A stretch of 64,000 nt of DNA from Acanthosoma haemorrhoidale (Eukaryota; Arthropoda; Insecta; Hemiptera; Acanthosomatidae), in the NCBI GenBank assembly GCA_930367205.1, contig OV884015.1, forward strand, positions 110,300,509 through 110,364,508. Direction: 5' to 3'. Shown here in pieces: positions 1-14,024 of the stretch. The notes under the pieces were generated by a model. It searched no databases. It saw nothing but the letters and a program-made list of their open reading frames with translations, and had not been told where the DNA came from. A program made the translations under genes and the position numbers. The stretch's first letter is position 1; each line of letters opens with the position of its first letter.

Positions 1-329
1 TCCTGTTCCAATTCGGGCAGATGAGAAGAGATAAGAGAAGTTGTTATCATGGAGAAGACAATCGCAATATCGATCATGGCCTCGTGTCAAAGCCAATCTA
101 CCCTGTTTAAGCCAATGGTCTTTTTATACGTGCTCTTCGTATTTGCCCATGTCTTATTACCCACAGGATACTTACTTTATCTCTTCAAATTTAAACAGGC
201 AGTCTAGTTCATGTACAATCATTTTTTTTTTTTTTTTTAGAAAATATTTTAGTTTAAATATTATACAAACACACAGAGTCCAGGGACCCTTAGCACTGAG
301 CAAGCGACGTTTCTGGAGATCCATCGAGC

Positions 330-395
330 TCCTGGATCAGCCTGGATGGTGACCAAAAGCTTGAGAGCCACAGACGCTCCTGAATGACTGAAGAA
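330..395 (-). mobile_element. LINE-B 3' tail remnant
   Basis: Carries the recurring gagagccacagacgctcc block seen in the 3' UTR of every LINE-B copy. It is short and decayed. Bases 1-330 show nothing I can assign. Confidence 0.4.
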
Positions 396-420
396 TTTGT
401 TTTTTTTTTGTTTCATATCT

Positions 421-735
421 ACTTGTTACAAAATATAGATTCTACGAACGAATCTATTTACAATTGCTTCATTATATTTCCTGTAGCTTGGCTACATTTT
501 ATACAAATTCTTTTTTTTACTAATAATGAACTGCATTTTACAAAAGTATAATGATGTACATTGTACATTAATGGACCGAATTTATTAAACGTGATGGGGC
601 TCACCTTATTTATCATAGACTTAAAACTAACTTACATCTAACACTTAAACTAAATCTGAACCTAATTTTTCCAGACAGCCTGTTGCCATCGATGCGGGAA
701 GGGTGGTGGGGTTATAGTGTTAAACACTGGGTGTG
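421..735 (-). mobile_element. LINE-A 3' UTR fragment
   Basis: Matches the 3' UTR and last codons of the LINE-A copy at 7690-8434, including the stop-proximal CCCCACCACCC block, the gtgatggggctcacctta block and the tttcctgtagcttggctac end. No usable coding sequence remains. Confidence 0.65.
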
Positions 736-779
736 AGGGGCTGAAACGAGTCAAAAAAATACTAAAAGGAGAAATAGAC

Positions 780-1095
780 CATTGCCAAGGTTCCCAGGCT
801 ACAAGGTCACTGCCATTTTAATCTTGGAGAAGGAATATATGGATGCATGAGGCTCTACAATAATTGAAAAAAGTTTGGTTAAATATCTTGATCTTTGAAG
901 GGATGAGATGAAGGTATATTAAGATCGTTGTGAAAGGTTCTGATCCCGAATAAAAAGGAACATTAACTACTGTTCTCAGGACTTTTGATTGAAAATATCT
1001 GATTCGCTTGGTGTTTAAACATTTCGTTGTGCCCCCTACACAAGTCCGTTTGTCAAGATTGGTTTTGATATGACTTTTTAAATAAGTACTCCATA
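780..1095 (-). mobile_element. Diverged LINE-B 3' fragment
   Basis: Shares with better LINE-B copies the order: acaaggtcactgcc, tatattaagatcgtt, actgttctcaggacttttgattga, then ccccctac. It is clearly older than the copy at 1195-1650, by its many mismatches and small gaps. Confidence 0.55.
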
Positions 1096-1194
1096 GAGTT
1101 GTCCAAATTGTCTGTTTAGTTCTTGTATTTGAGGTCTTGTGTGTGTGGGTTCCATGTTAGTCTTTTGTCAAGATGGCAGCCTATATAGTATTGT

Positions 1195-1650
1195 AGATAT
1201 CCTGTACGAAAAGTCTATTCGCCATCCAGACAGACGCGTGGTTGTTCAAGGAGTGAAAATTATTCACTGCCACATATTTACTCGTATAGCTGGTCACGAG
1301 GTCACTGCCGTTTTAGTCTCCGAGGAAGATTATATGGATGAGTGGCGCAGTGCAATGTCTGTGCTAGGGGTGGTTGGATAGGTTACTATGGAATTTCACG
1401 AACTTGGAAAGACATGAGTTTAAGAATGTGGTGTGTATATTAAGGTCGTTATGAAGGGATTTGATCCTGACGTAATAAGGGGCATTTACTACTGTTCTCA
1501 GGACTTTTGATTGAAAGGATTGGATACGCTTGATGTTCGACTTTTTTGCTGTCCCCCATAGTTCTAATTAGTATGTCCAGATTGGTTTAAGTATAACTTT
1601 GTAGGTTAGTAATTTATTTTCTATTGAGAGATATTTTTAATAGTAAGTTG
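1195..1650 (-). mobile_element. LINE-B 3' end (reverse transcriptase C-terminus and 3' UTR)
   Basis: On the - strand it contains the end of a Jockey-like reverse transcriptase frame (as in the copy at 31965-32610) and its 3' UTR. At its 5' edge, about 1650, it joins the segment described at 1650-2055 through the same junction seen near 3505. Confidence 0.65.
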
Positions 1651-2055
1651 GATGTGGCATGCATAAGAGGAAGCGGAGAATAAAAATAAATTAATTAATA
1701 TTAAAATTAATAAAGTATTAAAAAATGAATTCTACGATTTAGTATTACTTACTTCGGAAACAAACTGGGTCGTTTTCTCGCCTCCGCTTAGGAGTTTTTC
1801 TTAGAGGGATTAGTCATCTTCATTCAGAAAAATGAGTATCAACTTAAATTTAGAAGTAGCGAATCTAGCGCAACCAAATCAAGCGGCCAGTTCGTATTTC
1901 TTCCATGTTATTAGATTGTACGAAAAATGTTTACATTTGGTGAGTTCTAAGGACTTGAATATAGAACATGTTCCTGTGGGTTCGAATGCCGCTGTGTTTG
2001 TTTTATGAGCCAGGAGGAACAATTCATTGTAGAAGACTGACAATTTCGCTATAGA
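1650..2055 (-). repeat. Foreign 5' segment of a chimeric LINE-B copy (inverted partner of 3035-3505)
   Basis: This is an approximate inverted copy of 3035-3505. On the + strand it contains tgtgggttcgaatgccgc (about 1976-1993), which resembles a polymerase III box B. Its LINE-proximal edge carries the ttactattaaa motif next to the LINE-B sequence. Confidence 0.55.
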
Positions 2056-2745
2056 GTACGCTGTGCTAGGGGTGGTTGGATCGGTTACTGTGGAATTTCA
2101 TGAACTTGGAAGGGATGAGTTCAAGAATATAGGGTATATTAAGGTCGTTATGAAGGGTTTTGTTGCTGACGTAATAAGGGGTGGATTGTCTTTTACAGGT
2201 ATATCTCGCCACGAGTCAAAAAAGGCAGACCATCTTTGGGGAACCTTATCTCCCAAACCTTATTCAATGATTCCCCGTCATACAGTACCGGTTTTAAGTC
2301 CTCCTTTATCGGATTTCTTCACCCTTCCTAACACAATCTCTGCAACTCTTGTCACTAGTAGTTTCTTTATTTAACGTTTTTTATTCATTTTTGGGCAATA
2401 ATTAATTATGATACATGTTCTCATTCATACAGTATTTACAAACAGCCCAGAGACCTCCCAAGTCCACATGGTTTTCAGCCCCCTCGCATGAGAAAGAGAA
2501 AGCGGAGTCTTTCCCCCCACGCTCCTCCGTCAGCCGTGTCAAAGGATATGAGCCTGCGGAGGCTGACCAAGAGCGCGAGAGCCACAGACGCTCCGTACAT
2601 GATTGGAGAAACTGACCATTGCCAGGACTCCCACTGTCATGTATTACATAGCAGGTCACGAGGCCATTGCCGTTTCATTCTCCGAGGAGGATTATAGGGA
2701 TGAGTGGTGCAGTGCAATGACTGTGCTAGGGGATTAGGGTTTTTT
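2041..2745 (-). mobile_element. LINE-B fragments, with a tail at 2395-2745
   Basis: 2041-2180 repeats the LINE-B block around gtgctaggggtggttgga. 2395-2745 is a well-kept 3' UTR, ending on the - strand in sequence around the aattaattatg block. Open frames here run through LINE UTR and are not host genes. 2180-2390 is unassigned. Confidence 0.6.
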
Positions 2746-3035
2746 GTCCATCACTGACTTTCAGTTTTATAGGAATGCTCTGATTGCACTATAAATGGAC
2801 GCTCAGTGTATTTATAAAAATGTGAAAACAGCGACGGAGAGAGGTACAGTGTAGAATAGAAATAGTGAGTGTAGTCGGTAGGTTGGACATACTAAAGAGC
2901 ACGCTGCAGCCGTGACACTTGCCCAGCTAGCCGCGGAGGTAGACCTACTGTCTGCACCCGGTCATCATCGGGGCAGAGGACTGCAATTAGGACTAGAAAG
3001 GGACATCTAATGCTGTCCGAGGATTTCACCTCGTC
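2745..3035. other. Unassigned stretch between two inverted chimeric repeats
   Basis: Moderately G+C-rich (blocks such as gcccagctagccgcggagg). No open frame of interest and no match elsewhere in the window. It may be the 5' leader of the chimeric repeat that begins at 3035. Confidence 0.3.
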
Positions 3036-3505
3036 GCTCTATGGCGAATTTGTCTGTCTTCTACAAGTGTTCCTCCTGGCTCAAAAACCAACACAGTGGT
3101 ATTCGAACCCACAGGAACATGTTCTATATTCAAGTCCTTAGAACTCACCAAATGTAAACATTTTTTGTACAATCTAATAACATGGAAGAAATACGAACTG
3201 GCCGCTTAATTTGATTCCACTGAGGAACTAGCTGGCTGGATCAACGCTGTCACATCTCAACACTAACCATTCATTATCTAGATTCACTACTCCTAAATTT
3301 AAGTTGATACTCATTTTCTTTCACGAGGTTGAATGAAGATGACCAATCCTCCAAGAAGAACTCCTAAGCGGAGACGAGAATACCACCTAGTTTGTCTCCA
3401 AAGTAAGTAATAATGAATCATAGAATTTTTTAATACTCCTTTAATTATCTAAACTTTATTTTTATTCTCCGCTTCCTCTTTTTCATGTCACATGCTACTT
3501 ACTAT
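3035..3505 (+). repeat. Foreign 5' segment of a second chimeric LINE-B copy
   Basis: Inverted relative to 1650-2055, sharing blocks such as cctcctggctc, gaacatgttctatattcaag and aatctaataacatggaag. It runs without a break into LINE-B at 3505 (atatctctcaatagaaaata). Confidence 0.55.
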
Positions 3506-4530
3506 TAAATATATCTCTCAATAGAAAATAAATTACTAATCTACAAAGTAATACTTAAGCCAATCTGGACATACTGAGCTATGGGGCTATGGGGAGCTAT
3601 GGGGGACAGCAAAAAAGTAGAACATCAAGCGCATCCAATCCTTTCAATCAAAAGTCCTAGGAACAATAGTAAATGCCCCTTATTACGTCAGCATCAAAAC
3701 CCTTCATAACGATCTTAATATACCCTACATTCTTGAACGTTCATGAAATTCCATAGCAACCTATCCAACCAACCCAATCCCTTGGCATAATCATTACACT
3801 ACGCTACTCATCCCTATCAACCTCCTCGGAGAAAATGGCAGTGGACTCGAGACCTGCTATAAATTTGAGACAGTGGGATTCTGGGCAATGGCCAGTTTCT
3901 CCAATCATGTCCTGAGCGTCTGTGGTGCTCGCGCTCTTGATTAGCTTCCATTATCTCGTATCCGGTGACGCGGCTGACGGAGGATTTCTTATTACTGGGC
4001 TTCCTCTTTGGCGTGCAACTTACTATTAAAGACAATTTTTTTTTTAAGGAATAAAACATCCTTTCCAGCATCAAATCCCTTCATAACGATCTTAATACAT
4101 CCTACATTCTTGAACTCATCCTTTCCAAGTTCATGAAATTCCAACCACCCCTAGCACAGACATTACAATGCGCCACTCATCCCTATAATCTTCCTTGGAG
4201 ACTAAAACGGCAGTGGACTCGAGACCTGCTATAAATACGTGAGAGTAGGAGTCCTGTGTCCAGTTTATCCAATCATGTCTTTAGCGTCTGTGGCTCTCAT
4301 ACTCTTGGTCAGCCTTCACTGGCTCGTATCCAGTGACGCAGCTGACGGAGGAGTTCTTATGACTACACTTCCTCTTTCGAATGCGAGGGAGGTGGCAACC
4401 ATGTGGATTTAGGAGGCCTCTGGGGTGTTTGAAAATACAGTATGAATGAGCAAGCGAATGAAGAATCGTAAGTAAGGTATGAATGAGAACATTGATCACT
4501 ATTTCTTATTGTCAAATGAGTCAGATCGTA
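3505..4530 (+). mobile_element. Two LINE-B 3' ends in tandem
   Basis: 3505-4050 is a reverse transcriptase C-terminus remnant plus 3' UTR (frames broken). It is followed by an A-rich tract and a second 3' end at 4050-4530 that ends in an ataataaaca block like other LINE-B tails. Both are dead fragments. Confidence 0.6.
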
Positions 4531-7064
<2,534 letters not shown>

Positions 7065-7426
7065 TTAGGGGTACAGCACCAAGTTGTTTGTATCGTAGCC
7101 AGGGATGAGACGCCATGGGTGGATCTTCACACCTAGGGTGTAAATGGGGTTATTTTTGAGCATGGCAAGATAGTCTTTGACTGCCACTCCGCCTGGGGGT
7201 ATGCAGAACTTGGGGTCCATATCCACTTCCTCCCCCGAGCTTCCGGTCATGGCCACCCCGACCTTGACTCCTTCTTCGGCGCTGGTGTTCTCGTCACACT
7301 TGAGATCTCTCTTGATGTGGTGGTTGCTGTATTCGTCCGCCCTTGCTTTAGTCGGATTTCCTTTAGCTTCTTGTATCTTTAACGCCCTTTCTAGGGCTTC
7401 TATTTCCCTCAACAACGCGTTCAATT
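7065..7426 (-). CDS. Terminal exon of the coiled-coil gene
   Basis: Opens after a T-rich tract and AG at 7428-7427 and reads about 119 codons to a stop. It is compositionally richer in G+C than its surroundings, as expected for a coding exon in AT-rich DNA. The leading two bases complete a Glu codon with the last base of the exon ending at 9092. This is the most solid piece of the gene. Confidence 0.75.
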
Positions 7427-10400
7427 CTAAAAAAAAAAATATATATGAGACTATGACAACTGGAGTCTATCATAGATTAACTGCTCTTGTTATAAAAATT
7501 AGGGAATTCAATATAGATCCTAATAGGTCAATATTGCATGTCCTGCAGCTTGGCTACAATTTCTAACAATTCCACATTGTTTCCGATTGTTACAAAAGTA
7601 TAATGTACATTATACATTCATTGTCTATACATTTTTAAAAAAGTGATGGGGCCCACCTTATGAACCATAAAACTTACTTTTGACCTATAATACCTTTTAG
7701 CAATAGGTCAATATTATATGTCCTGTTGCTTAGCTGCATTTTATACGAATCCTGTTTTCTACTAATAGTCATCTGCATTGTACAAAAGTATAATGACGTA
7801 CATTAAACATTAATGGACTGAAATTATTAAAAGTGATGGGGCTCACCCGATGAATCATAAAACTTAAAACTAACTTACATCTAACAATAAAAACTATCTA
7901 ATTTTCCCAGACAGTCTGTTGCCATCGATGCGGGAGGGGTGGTGGGGCCATAGTGTTAAACACTGGGTTGGTTAGGTGCTGCAACGAGTCAAAAAACCTA
8001 ATGTGTCTCCGGTGGATGAACTCACCCACCGACGGCACACCAAGCAACGGGTGCAGGTTCTTTAACCTCTCGAGAAAGGAATGTCGGACCACTTTTCTCA
8101 TTATTCGATTCTGGAATCGTTGGAGACATTTGGCAGTATTGTCAGTCAAGTGGGTAAATAGCGGGGCAACGTACAGCAGAGCTGGCCAAAGGACACATTT
8201 ATATATCATCAATTTGAGACGCAGCGACAAATTTGGTGAAGTTAGCAATTGCAATAACCGGTAAGATCTGTGTCGTACTATTTCTATTTTGTTACTAAAA
8301 TGAGTAAGAAAATGGAGGTGCCTATCCATTTTTATTCCCAGATAGTGCATTGAGAAAGCTAGTGAGTTCTCTTGCCCTCCTATAATATATGTTTTTGGCA
8401 AGGCTTTTTTCCCCTTTTGGAGGGAGAACTGCGCTTATTATTATTATTATTATTTTCTTCATAACCCCTTTAAACTTACAGTTAATTATATACAATTAAA
8501 GATCCTCAGGCAAATCTGTATTTATAACTCAACGGAAATATAGCTGTTAAATGAGAAGAAATGAGTATAATAGTATTGGTACGATGATCAAACGTGCTTT
8601 TAATGCGTTGTAAATATAACGAAATCCAAATAAATAATGTGTCAGTGATTTAAGCAATAATATTTTAATGCTACTGGGATAATGAGTGTAAGTTAATAAA
8701 ATCAATTAATGTAATAAAAGTTCGATGATTTTGCATTCTTTAAAATAAATTCAAGTTTTCAGTTGAGAGTAAAGAACCAACTTGAGTCTCAATTTAACTC
8801 AAACACGGTCAGATAGACGGAAATCAAGACAATTTATGTATTATTAAACTCCACATCCGATATTGTGTTGCTGAAGAAAAAAGTGCTTGGTAGACCGGAG
8901 GACCTCCTGGTTTCAGCCCACCTGAGCCATCCCTGTCGAACCTGTTACCTAGTCATCTAATCTCTTTAGCCGCACACTAGGCTACAGCTAGTAATCATTA
9001 ATTGTAAGATATATATTTAAATATAAAATCATTTATTACTAAATTATCACAAACATATTAAAATTATTATTAAATAAATATTAAACTTCACCTCTGTAAT
9101 CTGCGTAAAGTTGCTCGTTTTTTCTCTCCAAGTCAGTACCTGAAATAGGCAGGAAACATACTCATATATAATAAAGCGCATAATTTTTGTTTTGTATATA
9201 ATAATACTTCATTAATAATATTTAATATTTAAGCTTAGCTGTAAAATATTTTTAATAACTTTCCACGAAGAATGGAAACTTAATAAAACGGCCAACTACA
9301 AAGGAAGTTAGGGAAGAACATGCTCTCGGAGGCCTAACACGAGATTCATTACCACTAACAAGCCAGAATTTTTTTTTTTTTCTTTTACTTTAAGCCTTAA
9401 AAGTTTGAATTAAAACTTCGCTTTTGGAGAGAGTAATTTTCCTTTAAATTTCAATCATAACATGCAGTTTCATCAGACTGATCGATCGAGACAGACTTTA
9501 TAAAAAACTCCGAACTTAATGCTTGTGACGAAGCTGGGAAAACTAACAAAGTATTACTTATTAAACTTATTAAAGTATTACAAAGTATGGGCTGATCAGA
9601 AAGTAATGGGGCTTCGTGTATCTTTCTGTAATCAAGTTAGGCACATAAGACATTAGATATAGAAAATATACATAAAAATGATTAAGAACCAATAACTACT
9701 TGGTATTAAACCGTTTTTATAAAATTCATCATACCAGCTTTATTTTTTAAATTCTACTTATATGTATTTGGTATCATTATTTTTATATTTTATCCAAATT
9801 TAATGTAAGAATGTTAGAATTGCAATTTTCCTACAAAAGTATGAACTACAAATATAACAGAAGACATTTGTTTCACTTTATTACAAGTATTGAAAATTTT
9901 TTGAAGCTGTTAATATCCTTCTTCAACGTTTCATCATTCTTTTCTGAATTGATCAAAATGTGATACAGTTGGAATTTCAAAATTTTATTGCGTTTTAAAA
10001 TTATAAAATAAAAATAGCACCGAAGCGTAGCTGTTAATTTAATTTCCGTCTCTTCTCTCGCCCCTTGTTTTTTTCCCCTAGTAAAAATATAATTTTCTAA
10101 AATTTTGTGTCAAATTTTACTTAGGAAAATCGTCGTATTTGTTCATACAGAAATGTAAACTTAAATAAGTGACTTTTTGGGGGGTCTTGCACGATATTTC
10201 TTCATGAACAAAATATGAAAAGCTTATAATCCAAGGGGTTGATAAATGTATCTTTTAATAATTTCAGGCTTATAGGGCAATTTTTGCAATCCCTATCGTA
10301 GAGCAAACACCTGTTTGAAAGTACGACCTCTTCCTTCATTTATGACTATACTGATCCGTGAGAGTCAAATTCATGTGTGTATTGTTCCTAAGTCACCTTA

Positions 10401-13400
10401 ATTCGTGTTAATTTTTAAATAGATATTGCTTTAATTGCCCCTTTGAAATCTGAAAATTGTACTTATTTTTTTTTCAAGCGTTTATGAATTGACGAATGTA
10501 GTATCGGTGTTAAATTGATCTTGTTCTGTCTGTAGAGAATTCGATTAGAATCTTAAAAGAACGTTTAAGAATAGTTAATAAATAGTTTTATTACTTATTA
10601 GAGACTAGTTCATTGGAGTAGTAAGTATGTTTATGGAAATTTTTATATTATAACTTGGGTTTTATTTGTATAAGTTCCCGTATTGCATCATGGGATTTAA
10701 TCAACAGAAATAATTATAACCTTCGAAGTCATTAAATCCTTTTCCTTAGGATTCGCTCTTGTTACTTAGATTCATTTTTTAGTTTTTATTCCTTTATTGT
10801 GCTATAATTACAATCTGCCTTTTATAAGGCAATAATAATTAAGATAAATGCTCTCATTCATACCATATTTACAGTTCATCATTCACTCGCTCATTCATAC
10901 AATACTTACAGACAGCCCAGAGACCTCCCAAATCTACATGCGAAGAGAAAGTGGAGTCTTGGGAAGTCCCCCACGCTCCTCCATCAGCCGCGTCACCGGA
11001 TACTAGCCAGTGGAGGCTGACCAAGAGCGCGAGAGCCACAGACGCTCAGGACATTTCAGTTATTTATGTTTTGTATTTCCACTCTCGACCGTTTTATGTT
11101 TTTTTTTGCACTGAACCAAGACCAAACAATACGTTTAATCAGATAATGGAACAAACAAGTTTACCCTTAATTGTGCTGTTTCACACAAACTAGTTTACCC
11201 TTAATTGTGCTGTATCACACAAACAAGTATACCCTTAGTTGTGCTGTTTCACACAAACTAGTTTACCCTTAATTGTGCTGTTTCACACAAACAAGTTTAC
11301 CCTTAATTGTGCTGTATCACACAAGCAAGTTTACCCTTAATTGTGCTGTTTCACACAAACTAGTTTACCCTTAATTGTGCTGTATCACACAAACACGTTT
11401 ACCCTTAATTGTGCTGTTTCACACAAACTAGTTTACCCTTAATTGTGCTGTATCACACAAACAAGTTTACCCTTAATTTTGCTGTATCACACAAACTAGT
11501 TTACCCTTAATTGTTCTGTATCACACAAACAAGTTTACCATTAATTGTGCTGTATCGCACAAACAAGTTTACCCTTAATTGTGCTGTATCACACAAACAA
11601 GTTTACCCTTAATTTTGCTGTATCATACAAACAAGTTTACCCTTAATTGTGCTGTATCACACAAACAAGTTTACCCTTAATTGTGCTGTATCACACAAAC
11701 AAGTTTACCCTTAATTGTGCTGTATTACACAAAAGCTACCAAAATTTCAAGATGAAAGATCGTACACAGAAATAGTAAGCTTGAAGAATGTTTCCTCGGT
11801 TGCTTATTTGCGGCACTGAATCACCTCAAGGTAAAGTTTACGTTAGGCAGTAAATAGTTTTGCCTTTCCCGGCCATTGTGCCAGCCCACACACCTTTCTT
11901 TTTTCTGTTTAATTTTAAAAAGGAACGTACTCAAATAACATCTCAAACAATCCTTTAACAACACTTACAATTCATTCGATAGATCAGTGTGATACATCAA
12001 ATTCAATTCAAGTGTGATTTAATAAACACAATTGAATTAATCGTTAGTTATGCCGTATATATAATCTTATCTTAACAAATGGTATGTTTATCACTAGCAT
12101 CCTAAGTACTGTGTCTCATAAGTTATAATAATCAGCCCTATTATAATTATTTTATCTTATCCTATTAGTAACATATCTTCCCTTCCCAGACCTCTATTCT
12201 AAATAATTGGCTCTGACCTTTTCTGTCTGCCCCTTTTCCTACTATCGCTATCCTACACAGATAAATACCCCTTAGGCATAAGACAGTTGTTGGTTTCTCA
12301 TGAAGCTCAGTCACCTTTGAGCTCTCAGCTTGTAACCATATATAATTATACATTTGTGTTTTATACCAAATAAAGTTTCTTTTAAGAGTTATTGAGCAAC
12401 AGAAATATAATTGTTGACAGTCCACTTAAGCCCCAGAAATACCGAATATTATAATTCATAGCGTAAAAATCTTTAATTCCAGATCCGATTTAATATGATA
12501 TTTATTACTTAATATATACACTGTTAATTACGAGTGATTGATAAATATTTCAACCATCATTATTTTTATATATTTCATGGGACGTCAAATTAAACTTTGA
12601 AGAAAAATATCTTTCCTTTATATGCCATTAAGATTGTGAACACAGTTGTAATATAACTTTAGGAAATAATATTTCACTTAACTCGTTTTATTTATAGCGT
12701 CATCAGCTCATAAAATGAAACAAATATTAAAAATGTCATGCTTTATATAAATAATAGTCGAGAACACGAGCCCAATAAACGTTTTAATGACTTAGTGCTA
12801 CAACAGTTAAAAAATAAATTATGTGCTATTAAACAACATCTCAAGACTTTTAACTCGATGCCCTGCTCTATATGACTGCAACATATTTATTTTCATAAAG
12901 TAAATTAATTTGCAAACTTAATTATATTGTTTGATTTGAAAATAATTCTCATCATGGCATAATCAAATGTAATCTCCATTTAATATTTTATGTTGCTATA
13001 GATCTCAAACAGGGGACTCGCAGCCTCCAGGGCAGACCCACATAACGGAGATAGCATAAGGGTTTATGGTTCAACCCTCTACATGAACTAGGGTTGTGAA
13101 TATACATTACATGACGGTTCTAATAGCTTTCGTGATTATAGACCACTTGAGTCCCGAAGCATATTACTTACGTATTATTAATCAGGACTTTTATGTAGCA
13201 GTTGTGTTTAATAGTACCTATTAAAACCCAAAAACGTGTTAAACAATTTCTTTCTCAGCACAATAAAATAAAGTTATACGTAAGCCAATCTGGACATACG
13301 GAATAGAGCTATGGGGGACAGCCAAAACATCGAACATCAAGCATATCCAATCCTTTCAATCAAATGTCCTGAGAACAATAGTAAATGCCCCTTATTACGT

Positions 13401-13989
13401 CAGCAACGAAACCCTTCATAATGATCTGAATATACCCTACATTCTTTAACTCATCCCTTCCAAGTTCATAAAGTTCCATAGTAACCTATCCAACCACCCT
13501 GATTCCCTAGCACAGACATTGCACTGCACCACTCATCCCTATAATCATCCTCGAAGATTAAAACGGCAGTGGCCTCGTGACCTGCTATAAATGGGTAACA
13601 GTGGGAGTCCTGACAATGGCCAGCTTCTCTAATCATGTCCTGAGCGTCTGTGGCTCGCGCGCTCTTGTACAGCCTCCGCTGGCTCTTATCCAGTGACGCA
13701 GGAGCGTGGGGGACTTCCCAAGACTCCGCTTCCTCCTTCGCACGCGAGGGAGGTGACAACCATGTGGACTTGGGGGCCTCTGGGCTGTTTGTATATATAG
13801 TATGAATGAACGAGTGAATTAAAATTGTAAATTGGTATGAATGAGATCATTTATCACAATTACTTATAGCACAATCAGACAGATTGTAATTTTATCTTAA
13901 TAAAAATTGTTAACAAGAAAGAAAAGAATACAATAAAATAATTATGTAGTGAAAATGCGAGCATAAATAACCAAAGTGGTTGACGTGCC

Positions 13990-14024
<35 letters not shown>

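Noticed and set aside
2402..2697. Overlapping 66-85-codon frames on both strands
   Set aside because: They run through the LINE-B 3' UTR, and the same block recurs at least seven times with frame-breaking changes.
11151..11728. Regular repeats that superficially resemble a CRISPR array
   Set aside because: The units are directly contiguous with no unique spacers and the DNA is plainly eukaryotic; it is a minisatellite.
12165..12425. 86-codon - strand frame
   Set aside because: No splice context, no recognisable motif and a composition like the AT-rich surroundings.
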